A stretch of DNA of 64,000 bases, from contig DASO01000006.1 in assembly GCA_002503845.1 (NCBI GenBank), positions 1 through 64,000 of the forward strand, in the 5' to 3' direction. Position 1 is the first letter of the stretch. Each line of letters starts with the position of its first letter. The DNA is from Euryarchaeota archaeon UBA24. GTDB taxonomy: Archaea; Halobacteriota; Halobacteria; Halobacteriales; Hikarchaeaceae. Below the pieces are notes generated by a model. The model ran no database searches. It worked only from the letters and a program-made list of their open reading frames with translations, and was not told the DNA's origin. The position numbers and the translations under genes were made by a program. This document shows positions 8,484 to 16,771 of the stretch, piece after piece.

Positions 8484-9857
8484 ATGGATAAAAAGTCCAA
8501 TAAAAGAAAAATTGCCCCTATTTATCCACCAGTAGTTTTGAGCATAGCAGGGAGTGATTCGGGTGGTGGTGCAGGTATTCAGGCGGATCTTAAAACTATG
8601 GAGTCATTAGGTGTGTTTGGAACTTGTGCCATTACTTCAATTACGGCACAAAATACAAGGAGAGTAGATTCCGTTATGGTAATACCGGTTGCAGAAGTGG
8701 GAGCTCAAATAGATTCTATTTTGTCTGATTTTGAAGTGAGTGCGGCGAAGACCGGTATGCTAGCTAACACTCAAAACATAGAGATGATTGCGAGACGTTC
8801 GAAAAGTTTTGAATTCCCACTTATAGTAGACCCTGTTATGGTGGCTACCTCCGGGGATGCATTGCTAGAAAGTGGGGCAGAAGAGGCGTACAAAGAGTTA
8901 ATTAAAAATTCTCAAATTGTAACTCCAAATGCCGATGAAGCAGGAGTATTGGCAGCGATGGAGATAAGGAACATATCGGATGCTATTGATGCGGGTGAGA
9001 AGATACTCAAAATGGGTACCGAAAATGTGTTGGTAAAGGGCGGACATATCAAAGGAGATACGGTTGTAGATATTTTGGTGACAAAAGAGGGGAATATTCA
9101 GATAGAACATGAATGGATAGATTCGGACATAACGCATGGGTCGGGATGCACGTTGTCAAGTGCGATTACTGCGAATGTAGCGAAAGGAGAAACTATCGAA
9201 GATGCAGTCTGTGAAAGTATAGCGTTTGTCGAACGTGCGCTGCGATATCCTATAGATGTGGGAAGAGGACCAGGAACCATTCACCATCTCGTCGAGTTAA
9301 GGGAGAAGGGGGAGAGACAGGCGACGATAGAGACCATTAGGTCCATCGTGTCGGAATTGGTTCGACTGGAAATACGGCCACTAGTTCCTGAAGTCGGGAT
9401 GAATATTGTGGGGTCTACCCCATATGCAGAAAGTATCGAAGAAATGGCAGGAGTGGAAGGGAGAATTACAAAAACATCTAGGGGGGTAAATATAGGAGAT
9501 GGGGTTGTTTTTGGGGCGTCTAGTCATGTTGCGAGGTTTCTAAAGGAGGCTAGAGAATACCACCCTTATTTGAGGTTTGCCATGAATTGTAAATTTAATG
9601 AAAAAATTGAATTAGGAATTGAAAAAATTGGTTGGGAAACAAAAGAATATAATCGGATGGATCAAGAAAAATCTATCAGAGAAAATGAAGGCAACACTAT
9701 GGAATGGGGTGCGAGAGAGGTGTTTAGTGATCAGGGGCCACTCGTAGCGAAGGTAATTGACAGAGGTGCAGATGGTAAAGAACCGATGTTGAAGTTGGTT
9801 TTTGTAGACTCAGAAACGCTTATATCAGATGTGAAAATGCTCCTAAAGGAAATTTAG
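8484..9857 (+). CDS. thiDN: Bifunctional ThiD-ThiN: HMP kinase/HMP-P kinase and thiamine-phosphate synthase
   Basis: A 457-residue fusion for thiamine biosynthesis. The N-terminal ThiD domain begins with VLSIAGSDSGGGAGIQADL (about residues 18-36) and contains the ribokinase-family anion hole DSDITHGSGCTLSSA. The C-terminal domain, from about residue 275, is archaeal ThiN, with GMNIVGSTPYA, GVEGRI, FGASSHVARF and a conserved FAMN stretch. ThiN replaces ThiE in many archaea by joining HMP-PP to the thiazole phosphate. The ATG at 8484 is chosen because the ThiD core follows directly; in-frame ATGs upstream at 8451 and 8412 are possible but add atypical sequence. I see no TPP riboswitch in the short leader. 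Confidence 0.93.
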   Translation: MDKKSNKRKIAPIYPPVVLSIAGSDSGGGAGIQADLKTMESLGVFGTCAITSITAQNTRRVDSVMVIPVAEVGAQIDSILSDFEVSAAKTGMLANTQNIEMIARRSKSFEFPLIVDPVMVATSGDALLESGAEEAYKELIKNSQIVTPNADEAGVLAAMEIRNISDAIDAGEKILKMGTENVLVKGGHIKGDTVVDILVTKEGNIQIEHEWIDSDITHGSGCTLSSAITANVAKGETIEDAVCESIAFVERALRYPIDVGRGPGTIHHLVELREKGERQATIETIRSIVSELVRLEIRPLVPEVGMNIVGSTPYAESIEEMAGVEGRITKTSRGVNIGDGVVFGASSHVARFLKEAREYHPYLRFAMNCKFNEKIELGIEKIGWETKEYNRMDQEKSIRENEGNTMEWGAREVFSDQGPLVAKVIDRGADGKEPMLKLVFVDSETLISDVKMLLKEI

Positions 9858-10267
9858 ATTTCCCGGATGGTCACCGGTTTTGATCCATGCTCAAGTGATG
9901 AGAGTTCCAATTCTATTAGTTCTTTTCGAGAGGCGTCAAGAGTGGCTATGTGGTTACCTGCCAATTCTCCTGCGGTACTTTTGAAACACGTTGGTCCACA
10001 AGATATCAGTATTTCTTTCACACTGCGAAATCCAGGATACAGCAATACATCCCCAATAGAGGGATAAACTGTATGATTTTCACGAGGTAAATTTGGAAGT
10101 TCTATATCGTCTATGTCAATCCAAACAGCAAATCCGCTCCACCTAACGTGGAAAAGTTTTGATTCCAGGGGGAGGAGAGAACGGAATGCTTTGGTAGACT
10201 CTGGAGCGTCTTTTTCAAGGAGTTGGGCTGTGAAAATATCTCCATCTATGTCGAATTCAATTGCCAT
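9854..10267 (-). CDS. DUF3830 / cyclophilin-like fold protein
   Basis: A 137-residue protein resembling DUF3830, a family with a cyclophilin-like beta-barrel. Recognisable pieces are an APEST..LLPLESKLFHVRWSG segment, ENHTVYPSIGDVLLYPG, and TAGELAGNHIATL, all strongly conserved motifs of that family as I know it. The biochemical function is not established. DUF3830 genes often lie near amidohydrolases and amino-acid or pyrimidine catabolism genes. Its 3' end overlaps the converging thiD-thiN gene by four bases, so it has its own promoter. Confidence 0.75.
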   Translation of the reverse strand: MAIEFDIDGDIFTAQLLEKDAPESTKAFRSLLPLESKLFHVRWSGFAVWIDIDDIELPNLPRENHTVYPSIGDVLLYPGFRSVKEILISCGPTCFKSTAGELAGNHIATLDASRKELIELELSSLEHGSKPVTIREI

Positions 10268-10340
10268 ATACTCGCAATACTAGACAGAAGTGATATATCA
10301 ATTTCGGTGGGGAGTTTGAAGTAGAAAAGGTATTGGAAAT

Positions 10341-10667
10341 TTAAGTAGGAGAGATGGAAAAAATCCAATGGTGGTATCCACCTATAAGATTCAAAATTTC
10401 AGTTTCTTGGGGAACGGCGCTATAAGAATTTAATAAACGTATAGCTTGTAGAGAACTTTCGCCTATTGCACAAACAACTACGATACTAGGTTCAAAAGTT
10501 ATAGTAGAAATGTCTCTCGCAAAATGAGAAAGAGGCAGATTAATCGATCCAGGTATATGGCCAGATATATAATCCTGTTCGGGTCGAACATCGATTATTT
10601 GCACGTTTTCACCTGCTTCTATTTTGTCATTTAGCTCCATGGAGGTGATACTCCCAGTCTTTGACAT
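10341..10667 (-). CDS. Rhodanese-like sulfurtransferase domain protein
   Basis: A single 108-residue rhodanese domain. Typical blocks are IIDVRPEQDYISGHIPGSINLP and the active-site loop VVVCAIGESS with the catalytic cysteine near residue 71. Single-domain rhodaneses carry persulfide sulfur to acceptors in thiolation pathways. The gene is divergent from the E1-like UbaA gene 103 bases away. E1 and rhodanese work together, and are even fused, in MOCS3/Uba4 proteins, so the pair probably shares sulfur-transfer work in tRNA thiolation or molybdopterin synthesis. That pairing is inference. Confidence 0.85.
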   Translation of the reverse strand: MSKTGSITSMELNDKIEAGENVQIIDVRPEQDYISGHIPGSINLPLSHFARDISTITFEPSIVVVCAIGESSLQAIRLLNSYSAVPQETEILNLIGGYHHWIFSISPT

Positions 10668-10770
10668 AGTATTGAGTAACAGAGAGGGGGACTTAAAAGC
10701 ATTTATCGAGGGTATAAAACTTAGATAAAATTAGCTGTGTATTTATCCCAAAAGCGGTCTAAGTAACTAG

Positions 10771-11589
10771 ATGGATGGTCCAAACCTCGATCGAGAAAGG
10801 CTAGAGAGATATTCTAGGCAAATTATAATGGAAGAGATCGGACCAGAAGGGCAGGATGCCATATTAAGAAGTAAGATATTAGTCATAGGTGCAGGAGGAC
10901 TGGGGGCACCTGTGATCCAATATCTGGCTGCTGCAGGTGTTGGAACCATGGGGATAGCAGATGGAGATTCCGTGGAAATTTCCAATCTCCATAGACAAAT
11001 TATCTATGGGGTAAAGGACATAGGAAGGCCAAAGGTTGAATGTGCAAGTAGATTTGTAAATGGCATAAATCCAGATGTAAAGGTGAAAGTGCACCATACA
11101 GAAGTAAATCCCAACAACATTCTAGATTTGATTGAAGGGTATGATTTCATAGTCGATGGTACTGATAATTTTGAGAGTTGTTTTTTAATAAATGACGCTT
11201 GTACTTTATCCAAAAAACCATATAGTTATGGGGCAGTTCTCAGGTTTTCAGGGAGGGTAATGACATTCCCAGAAACGGACAGTTCTCCATGTTATAGATG
11301 TTTGTTTAAAACCGCCCCACCTCCGGGGACTGTTCTTGATTGTGCGACTGCAGGAGTTTTGGGTAGTGTTGCAGGGGTGATAGGGAGCATACAAGCGACA
11401 GAGGCCATAAAAAATGTTGCAAAAATAGGAGAATTGGTGCAAGGAAGAATCATAGAATACAATGCGTTGAATATGTCGTTTGAAGAGACGAACATCAGGA
11501 AGAATCCAAATTGTCCTATTTGTGGGAAGGAACCAATTATAAAAAATATTAAAGATGTGGAATACACGGGATCGTGTACGTTGAAATGA
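10771..11589 (+). CDS. ubaA: E1-like adenylyltransferase of the ThiF/MoeB/UbaA family
   Basis: A 272-residue ATP-dependent activating enzyme that adenylates the C-terminal glycine of ubiquitin-like sulfur carriers (SAMP, MoaD, ThiS). It has the nucleotide-binding motif GAGGLGAP (residues 40-47), a conserved DGTDNF patch (129-134), the catalytic cysteine region DCATAGVLG (C191), and zinc cysteines C174/C177 (PCYRC) and C248/C251 (CPIC). Haloarchaea use one such E1 for sampylation, tRNA thiolation and molybdopterin synthesis. It lacks the C-terminal rhodanese domain of MOCS3, but a separate rhodanese gene lies divergently next door. Confidence 0.9.
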   Translation: MDGPNLDRERLERYSRQIIMEEIGPEGQDAILRSKILVIGAGGLGAPVIQYLAAAGVGTMGIADGDSVEISNLHRQIIYGVKDIGRPKVECASRFVNGINPDVKVKVHHTEVNPNNILDLIEGYDFIVDGTDNFESCFLINDACTLSKKPYSYGAVLRFSGRVMTFPETDSSPCYRCLFKTAPPPGTVLDCATAGVLGSVAGVIGSIQATEAIKNVAKIGELVQGRIIEYNALNMSFEETNIRKNPNCPICGKEPIIKNIKDVEYTGSCTLK

Positions 11590-11605
11590 AAATGGGGTGC
11601 AAAAA

Positions 11606-12274
11606 TTAGGTGCGTACGCTTACAACTAGTCCATCTCCAATGGGTATGACGAATGTTGTGAGGGAGGGATCTTTTTTCAGTTCAAGTAGGTAATTTGCAG
11701 TTCCCATGGTATTTTCATTGAGTGGCGGGTCGTCGGAATCCGGGTCGAAAAAGGAGATCAAACCTTCGAAACTCACTGTCAACCCCGACATAGCATTGTC
11801 GGCGATTATAACACCTCCAGGAAGAAGTTTATGCTTTACAGCATGGAAGTCTAGTAGATAGTCTTGGTTATAATGGTCAAATAAAATTAGATCGAATTGT
11901 TCAGAATAGTTATCAAAAATTTTGCGGGCTTCGCCTATTTCAAATATTGCTTTGTCGGAAAGGTTTGCCCGAGTGAGAAAATCGCGGGCTAGATCTAATT
12001 CGGCTTGGTCCCGGTCCGTTAATACAACAGATCCGTCAGAGGGGAGTCCGCGTGCGATCCAATATGCAGAGTAGCCGAATCCTGAACCAAATTCAAATGC
12101 TCTTGTTGCACCAGACATAGTAGTGATGAGCTCTATTGCCCTTCCAGCTTGGAGACCAACGGTGGGGAAATTCCTCTCTTGTGCTAGGAGTTCCATTTCT
12201 AGTAAAATTTCAGTGGGTTTGGGAGATATCAAATCTAAAAATTTAAGTGCGCTATCGGAGAGAATTGAATTCAT
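11606..12274 (-). CDS. SAM-dependent O-methyltransferase
   Basis: A 222-residue protein of the class I O-methyltransferase family (catechol or caffeoyl-CoA type). The SAM-binding motif is FEFGSGFGYSAYWIARGLP near residue 60. A DLILFDHYNQDYLLDF stretch contains the metal-binding/catalytic acidic residues, followed by the GGVIIADNAM motif. The natural acceptor is unknown. It converges with the ubaA gene, separated by 16 bases. Confidence 0.82.
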   Translation of the reverse strand: MNSILSDSALKFLDLISPKPTEILLEMELLAQERNFPTVGLQAGRAIELITTMSGATRAFEFGSGFGYSAYWIARGLPSDGSVVLTDRDQAELDLARDFLTRANLSDKAIFEIGEARKIFDNYSEQFDLILFDHYNQDYLLDFHAVKHKLLPGGVIIADNAMSGLTVSFEGLISFFDPDSDDPPLNENTMGTANYLLELKKDPSLTTFVIPIGDGLVVSVRT

Positions 12275-12376
12275 TTTATTGTATGGACAGAAGAGGGAAA
12301 GGTATTAGTATATTTTCCTGGTTGTAAAAATTATAACAAACATCTGCATTTAAACGCAGTTCCAATGAGTGGGGGT

Positions 12377-13153
12377 TTAGTCAATCACATTGATTGTTAA
12401 GAGACCAGTGAGTGGGTGAGTCTCTATAGAAACATTTGTGTCAAATGCCTCCTGAATATTTCTACGAGTTAGAACAGATTTGGGAGCCCCCATGGATAAA
12501 ATTTCACCTTCAGATAGTAAGAGGAGTTGGTCGCAAAAATTAGCTGCCAATTCCAAATCATGTAAAACTACGATGGCGGTTTTTTTAAAAGTATCAACCT
12601 GATCTTTAATGAGAGAAAGAATACGCGCAGTATGACGAAAATCAAGACTTGCTATTGGTTCATCAAGTAAGAGGATTGGAGTTTCTTGGGCGAGTGTTCT
12701 GGCTATGAAGACACGTGCTTTTTCGCCACCGCTTAATGAATTTATAGTTCGTTCAGAAAGTGTTGATAGGTCAGTTTGTTTGATTGCCCAAGTAACGATA
12801 TCAGTGTGCGAATCGAATCCTCCGAAACGTGGACTATGAGGATAACGACCCATTTCTACAATTTCTCGTACAGTGAAATCAAAAGAAACCATCGTGTTTT
12901 GAGGAACTACAGCAATTTTTTTACTTATCTGATGTGCGGAAAGCTGGGTTATCGATTCAGACCCCACATAGACATTTCCTTGGGCAGGAGTAATATGTCC
13001 ATTCAATACTCTCAAAAGTGTAGTTTTTCCAGACCCATTAGGACCCACGATCCCAATGAATTTGGATTCATCAAAGTTTGTACTTATATTTTTTAATATA
13101 GGCATATTGTCGATATGAACAGAAACATTTTCCACTTTTATAGAAGTCATCAT
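12377..13153 (-). CDS. ABC transporter ATPase, FecE/BtuD type
   Basis: A 258-residue ATPase of the iron-siderophore/heme/cobalamin importer class. Walker A is GPNGSGKTT (about residues 36-44), the signature is LSGGEKARVFIARTL, and Walker B is ILLLDEPIASLD followed by a switch histidine in VVLHDLELA. It overlaps its permease gene by four bases, ATGA-style, which fixes the pairing. No substrate-binding protein gene is adjacent in this window. The cargo could be heme, corrinoid or chelated iron. Confidence 0.92.
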   Translation of the reverse strand: MMTSIKVENVSVHIDNMPILKNISTNFDESKFIGIVGPNGSGKTTLLRVLNGHITPAQGNVYVGSESITQLSAHQISKKIAVVPQNTMVSFDFTVREIVEMGRYPHSPRFGGFDSHTDIVTWAIKQTDLSTLSERTINSLSGGEKARVFIARTLAQETPILLLDEPIASLDFRHTARILSLIKDQVDTFKKTAIVVLHDLELAANFCDQLLLLSEGEILSMGAPKSVLTRRNIQEAFDTNVSIETHPLTGLLTINVID

Positions 13154-14157
13154 ACAGACCCCCCTCTATTGCGCAATAAATAAATAAAAAATGGAGCCCC
13201 TACTAGTGCTGTGACAACTCCAACTGGTACTTCTGCGACACCAGATCTAGCTACGGTATCGGCTATAACTAGAAATATAGCCCCAGATAGTGCGCTTGTG
13301 GGGAGTAGTATACGATGGTCTGGTCCAACTATAATACGCATTATATGAGGAATGATGAGTCCAACAAACCCGATTATTCCAGATACGGAAACCGCGACTG
13401 CAGTTAGGAGACTTGCCACTCCTAAGAGTAGTCTCTTCGTTTGTTCTACGTTTATACCTAAACTGTGCGCACTTTCTTCCCCAAGGTAAAGGGCATTCAA
13501 ATCTCGGGTGAACAAAAATAAGAATGAAAATCCAAGTAAGACGAGGGGTAAAGTGAAAGAAATATCAATCCAATTTGCGGTGTGGAGATGTCCCATCAAC
13601 CAAAAGATTGCTTGCCGAAGATTTTCTCCACTGAGAAGGAGTAAAAGGGATACTACAGCTCCGAGAAATGTTTGGACTGCAATTCCAGCAAGTAAAAGTG
13701 TTGCAACGGGTGTGTGTCCTTTTTCGGTGGAAACATAGAAAACAAAAAACGCAGCTACAAGTGCTCCAATGATAGCTGCAATTTCAATACCAAATGGAAT
13801 AGAAAGTCCAAAGGCTATCACTGCTACTGCTCCAGTTGCAGCTCCTGCGGACACACCGATAATAGACGGGTCGGCCATGGGATTTCTAAAAAACCCTTGC
13901 ATAACGGTTCCGGCTGCTGCTAGTGCGAATCCCACTATAGCAGCGAGAATTATACGGGGTAATCTCAGAGTTACCAAAATGGTCATATCAGTAGGAGTGA
14001 GAAGATTGGTTTCACCGAAGAAAATAGTGAGCATAACTTTGAGAAATAAATTAGAAGACAACTTGACGGGGCCAATTCCAGAACTAACTAAAGAGACTAT
14101 AATCAATAGAGTGGAAAGAGTTAAGCACCAAGCAGTTACGCGGTGAATGTAACGCAT
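13150..14157 (-). CDS. FecCD/BtuC-type ABC permease
   Basis: A 335-residue permease with about ten helices, typical of BtuC/FecCD proteins. Diagnostic patches are LRLPRIILAAIVGFALAAAG, the GxxxQxxFRNPMADP segment, and the coupling-helix region GFVGLIIPHIMR near residue 265. It starts the two-gene unit with the downstream ATPase. The usual periplasmic-type binding lipoprotein is absent nearby and may be encoded elsewhere. The gap of about 110 bases to the divergent SRP19 gene probably holds both promoters. Confidence 0.92.
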   Translation of the reverse strand: MRYIHRVTAWCLTLSTLLIIVSLVSSGIGPVKLSSNLFLKVMLTIFFGETNLLTPTDMTILVTLRLPRIILAAIVGFALAAAGTVMQGFFRNPMADPSIIGVSAGAATGAVAVIAFGLSIPFGIEIAAIIGALVAAFFVFYVSTEKGHTPVATLLLAGIAVQTFLGAVVSLLLLLSGENLRQAIFWLMGHLHTANWIDISFTLPLVLLGFSFLFLFTRDLNALYLGEESAHSLGINVEQTKRLLLGVASLLTAVAVSVSGIIGFVGLIIPHIMRIIVGPDHRILLPTSALSGAIFLVIADTVARSGVAEVPVGVVTALVGAPFFIYLLRNRGGSV

Positions 14158-14268
14158 TGATACACAATTAAATTTGGATTAAATAAATAAGTGTTGTATT
14201 AGCGGCTATAAAATTAAGATAGTTGAGAAAAGAAGAAGTATAAATTCAGAGGGAAACCAGATCAGAGT

Positions 14269-14562
14269 ATGGTGGACAAGCTCATCTACCCAGCATATTT
14301 AGATTCTCAAAAAACTAGAGCGGGGGGTAGGCGTGTTCCAGAGAATCTTGCAGTTGAAAGTCCAACAGTAGAGGAGATAGAGCTGGCATTGAAAAAGATA
14401 GGATATTCTTCGGAAATCGAACAGGAGAAATCATATTCACGACAGCCATGGGTAATGACAGGTCGAGTAAGGGTAAAGAACTCAAGTGATTCGGCGAAGA
14501 ATGATATAATTCAAGCTGTTGCGGCATACGTAAAGGCGATTAGAAATGAAGAGAATAGGTGA
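14269..14562 (+). CDS. srp19: Signal recognition particle 19 kDa protein
   Basis: A 97-residue SRP19 that binds the tips of 7S RNA helices 6 and 8 and helps SRP54 assemble. Characteristic stretches are the N-terminal IYPAYLDSQKTRAGGRRVP and a basic middle region ending GRVRVK. The length agrees with archaeal SRP19. The following gar1 begins 17 bases before the srp19 stop codon, so the genes are cotranscribed. The order SRP19, Gar1, presenilin-like protease is one I associate with haloarchaeal genomes. Confidence 0.93.
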   Translation: MVDKLIYPAYLDSQKTRAGGRRVPENLAVESPTVEEIELALKKIGYSSEIEQEKSYSRQPWVMTGRVRVKNSSDSAKNDIIQAVAAYVKAIRNEENR

Positions 14563-14767
14563 GGTCAAAACAATTACAGGTTCGATAGCAATAGTACAAG
14601 GAGAGGATCAAACACGTCCAAAAATAGGGACGAAAGTTATCGATGAAAAATTAGAGAATGTGGGACGTATTGTCGACGTGATTGGACCAGTTTCCAGACC
14701 ATACATGGTTATTAAAATTAAAGAGGGTGCGAAGAGCATACTGAAAAAACGTTTGTATTCTCGTTGA
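14546..14767 (+). CDS. gar1: H/ACA snoRNP protein Gar1
   Basis: A 73-residue Gar1 core domain that binds Cbf5 in the H/ACA pseudouridylation complex and helps substrate turnover. The six-stranded barrel is reflected in the repeated hydrophobic pattern and the conserved GRIVDVIGPVSRPYMVIK stretch near residues 38-55. Archaeal Gar1 is about this short because it lacks the eukaryotic RGG tails. It overlaps srp19 and is followed 25 bases later by the presenilin-like protease gene. Confidence 0.9.
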   Translation: MKRIGEVKTITGSIAIVQGEDQTRPKIGTKVIDEKLENVGRIVDVIGPVSRPYMVIKIKEGAKSILKKRLYSR

Positions 14768-14792
14768 AGGCATATCCAGAAATCGAGGGAAA

Positions 14793-15713
14793 ATGAAAAT
14801 AGAACACAAGAAAATAATTGCGGTGGGAGTAATACTAGCTTTTGTATTGATAGTTCAAATGGGGGCAATATCACTTATCAATCCATTTTTAGAAGAAGGT
14901 TATCAGTCAGTTGAGAATCCAGACGACCCTCTGAATGGAGTACTCTACTTGGCAGTGGTTCTTGTGGCTACTGGGATTTTGTTATACACAATGAGACAAG
15001 AGATGGATCTCCTGATTCGTCTTGTGATAATATCGATGTGTGGGTTTATATCGTGGTACGCCTTTGTGGTTGTGGCAGAGTGGATAGTGCCGAGAGGGCC
15101 CACAGAAATGATTGCTTTGATATTGGCAGGAGGCCTCTGCATTGCGTTGTTTGTATATCCAGAATGGTATGTTATCGATGGAGCAGGAATAATAGTAAGT
15201 GCCAGTGCGGCAGGTTTATTCGGAATTAGTTTTGGCCCATTGCCTGCGTTAATTTTATTGATATTTTTGATTATTTATGATGTCATAAGTGTGTACAAGA
15301 CTAAGCATATGTTAACGTTAGCAGAGGAGATTAGCAGGTTGAAATTGCCATTAATATTGATAGTACCGTTTTCACTTGAGTATTCATTTTTCAAAGATGG
15401 TATGGAGGCAGATAGGAAAAAGGAAAGGGAGGCTTTTTACATAGGTCTGGGGGATTTGATACTGCCTACGATAATGGTAGCAAGCGCAGCGTGTTTTTCA
15501 GAAGCACCTTACATCTTTTTGAGGATACCAATAAGTATGCCAGTAGTGGGAAGCATGGTTGGGACGATAGGAGGGTTAATTATACTGCTATGGTTGGTGA
15601 ACAAGGGAAGAGCTCACGCAGGACTTCCGTTTCTTAATGGCGGTGCAATCATAGGATACCTAGTAGGGTCGATCGTGGCTGGCATTTCGCTGACATCCGC
15701 AATAGGATTGTGA
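14793..15713 (+). CDS. Presenilin-like intramembrane aspartyl protease (A22 family)
   Basis: A 306-residue membrane protein with about nine helices. The two catalytic aspartates of presenilin/SPP proteases are visible in IIYDVIS (D163) and in the GLGD motif (D221). The third element, normally PAL, appears as AGLPFLNGG near residues 283-291. The acidic loop after helix 1 (EEGYQSVENPDDP) should face outward. It cleaves membrane-embedded segments, but physiological substrates in archaea are largely unknown. Placement after SRP19 suggests a link to membrane insertion or signal-peptide clearance, which is inference. Confidence 0.88.
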   Translation: MKIEHKKIIAVGVILAFVLIVQMGAISLINPFLEEGYQSVENPDDPLNGVLYLAVVLVATGILLYTMRQEMDLLIRLVIISMCGFISWYAFVVVAEWIVPRGPTEMIALILAGGLCIALFVYPEWYVIDGAGIIVSASAAGLFGISFGPLPALILLIFLIIYDVISVYKTKHMLTLAEEISRLKLPLILIVPFSLEYSFFKDGMEADRKKEREAFYIGLGDLILPTIMVASAACFSEAPYIFLRIPISMPVVGSMVGTIGGLIILLWLVNKGRAHAGLPFLNGGAIIGYLVGSIVAGISLTSAIGL

Positions 15714-15721
15714 AATGGGAA

Positions 15722-16714
15722 TTAATTCATTGCAGTGCTAGAAGGTTCAATTTTCAAGGTGGTCCCGATTCCCTCTTGTAAAGCTTTTTGATACAGCATA
15801 TAAGCAGAAGAAATGGTTTCTATTGCAGTCCCTCCACTGTCAAAAATCGTGATTTCAGAATCAGTAGTTCTTCCGGGTGAAACTTCATTAAGGACTTCAC
15901 TGAGTTCTGCATGTATGTGAGTTTCATCTACTAGACCCATGTTGAATGCGGCTAAAAAGGATCCAGCATCAGTGAAAACTCTGGAGCGTAAGTCAGGGAC
16001 ATAGAGAGATCTTTGTATAATATTTTCGTCTAATTCTCTCTTTCGAGGATGATATTGTCCAATTGCAGTTATGTGAGTCCCATCAGATACGTTGTGGCCA
16101 TCAAAAACGGGAATACTAGAATTGGTTGCGGTTATGATGACATCTGCATTGGAGATAGCTAGTTTGCTTGAACTAACAGGTTTGATAGGGATATCAAGTT
16201 CTTCGGTGAGTTCTTTTGCAAACGATTCCCGGTGGTGTTTAGTAGAGGAATAGACATGTATGCTATCGAATTTTCGGACAGTTACTGCTGCTCTTAGTTG
16301 TCCTTTTGCTTGAGGTCCAGATCCGATAACTGCTAAATTGGATACACTTTTTCGAGCTAGTGTATCGATGCCTAATGCACCTACTGCTCCTGTTTTATAG
16401 GGATTGAAAGAAGCCCCATCTAGTATAGCTAGTGGTTCCCCAGTTTTTGCATCGAAAATTGTTGTGATAAACCAAGCATCTTGGGAAGTGAAACCTGCAG
16501 AATAGAGGTAGCCCCCCATTACACCGTCTTCAGGGAGGATAGCAGAATACCCGGTGAGTTTTCCAGGAGGGTCTTTACAGAATAGAGATGCCCTAGGAAC
16601 AAGAGGCGCGCCGCCTCCATGTTGTTGATACCCTCTCTTCACTGCATCTACATATTCTTTGGGGGAAGCTAGATCGGAGATGTCTTCGCTAGTGAGCAAT
16701 AGTGTAGCCACCAT
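15722..16714 (-). CDS. Ornithine cyclodeaminase / mu-crystallin / alanine dehydrogenase family protein
   Basis: A 330-residue NAD(P)-dependent enzyme of the OCD family, which acts on amino acids, imines or ketimines. The Rossmann motif appears as VIGSGPQAKGQLRAA (about residues 128-142). The early PRASLF..PPGKLTGYSA region and the GASFNPYKTGAVGALG stretch are family hallmarks carrying the substrate-binding Lys/Arg. OCD, archaeal-type alanine dehydrogenase and pyrroline-2-carboxylate reductase cannot be told apart by eye. It converges with the presenilin-like gene, eight bases apart. Confidence 0.82.
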   Translation of the reverse strand: MVATLLLTSEDISDLASPKEYVDAVKRGYQQHGGGAPLVPRASLFCKDPPGKLTGYSAILPEDGVMGGYLYSAGFTSQDAWFITTIFDAKTGEPLAILDGASFNPYKTGAVGALGIDTLARKSVSNLAVIGSGPQAKGQLRAAVTVRKFDSIHVYSSTKHHRESFAKELTEELDIPIKPVSSSKLAISNADVIITATNSSIPVFDGHNVSDGTHITAIGQYHPRKRELDENIIQRSLYVPDLRSRVFTDAGSFLAAFNMGLVDETHIHAELSEVLNEVSPGRTTDSEITIFDSGGTAIETISSAYMLYQKALQEGIGTTLKIEPSSTAMN

Positions 16715-16771
16715 AGGTTATATTCAGGGGCGATTATGATAAAAATGATGGGGTTGAAATGGTGAAAGATT

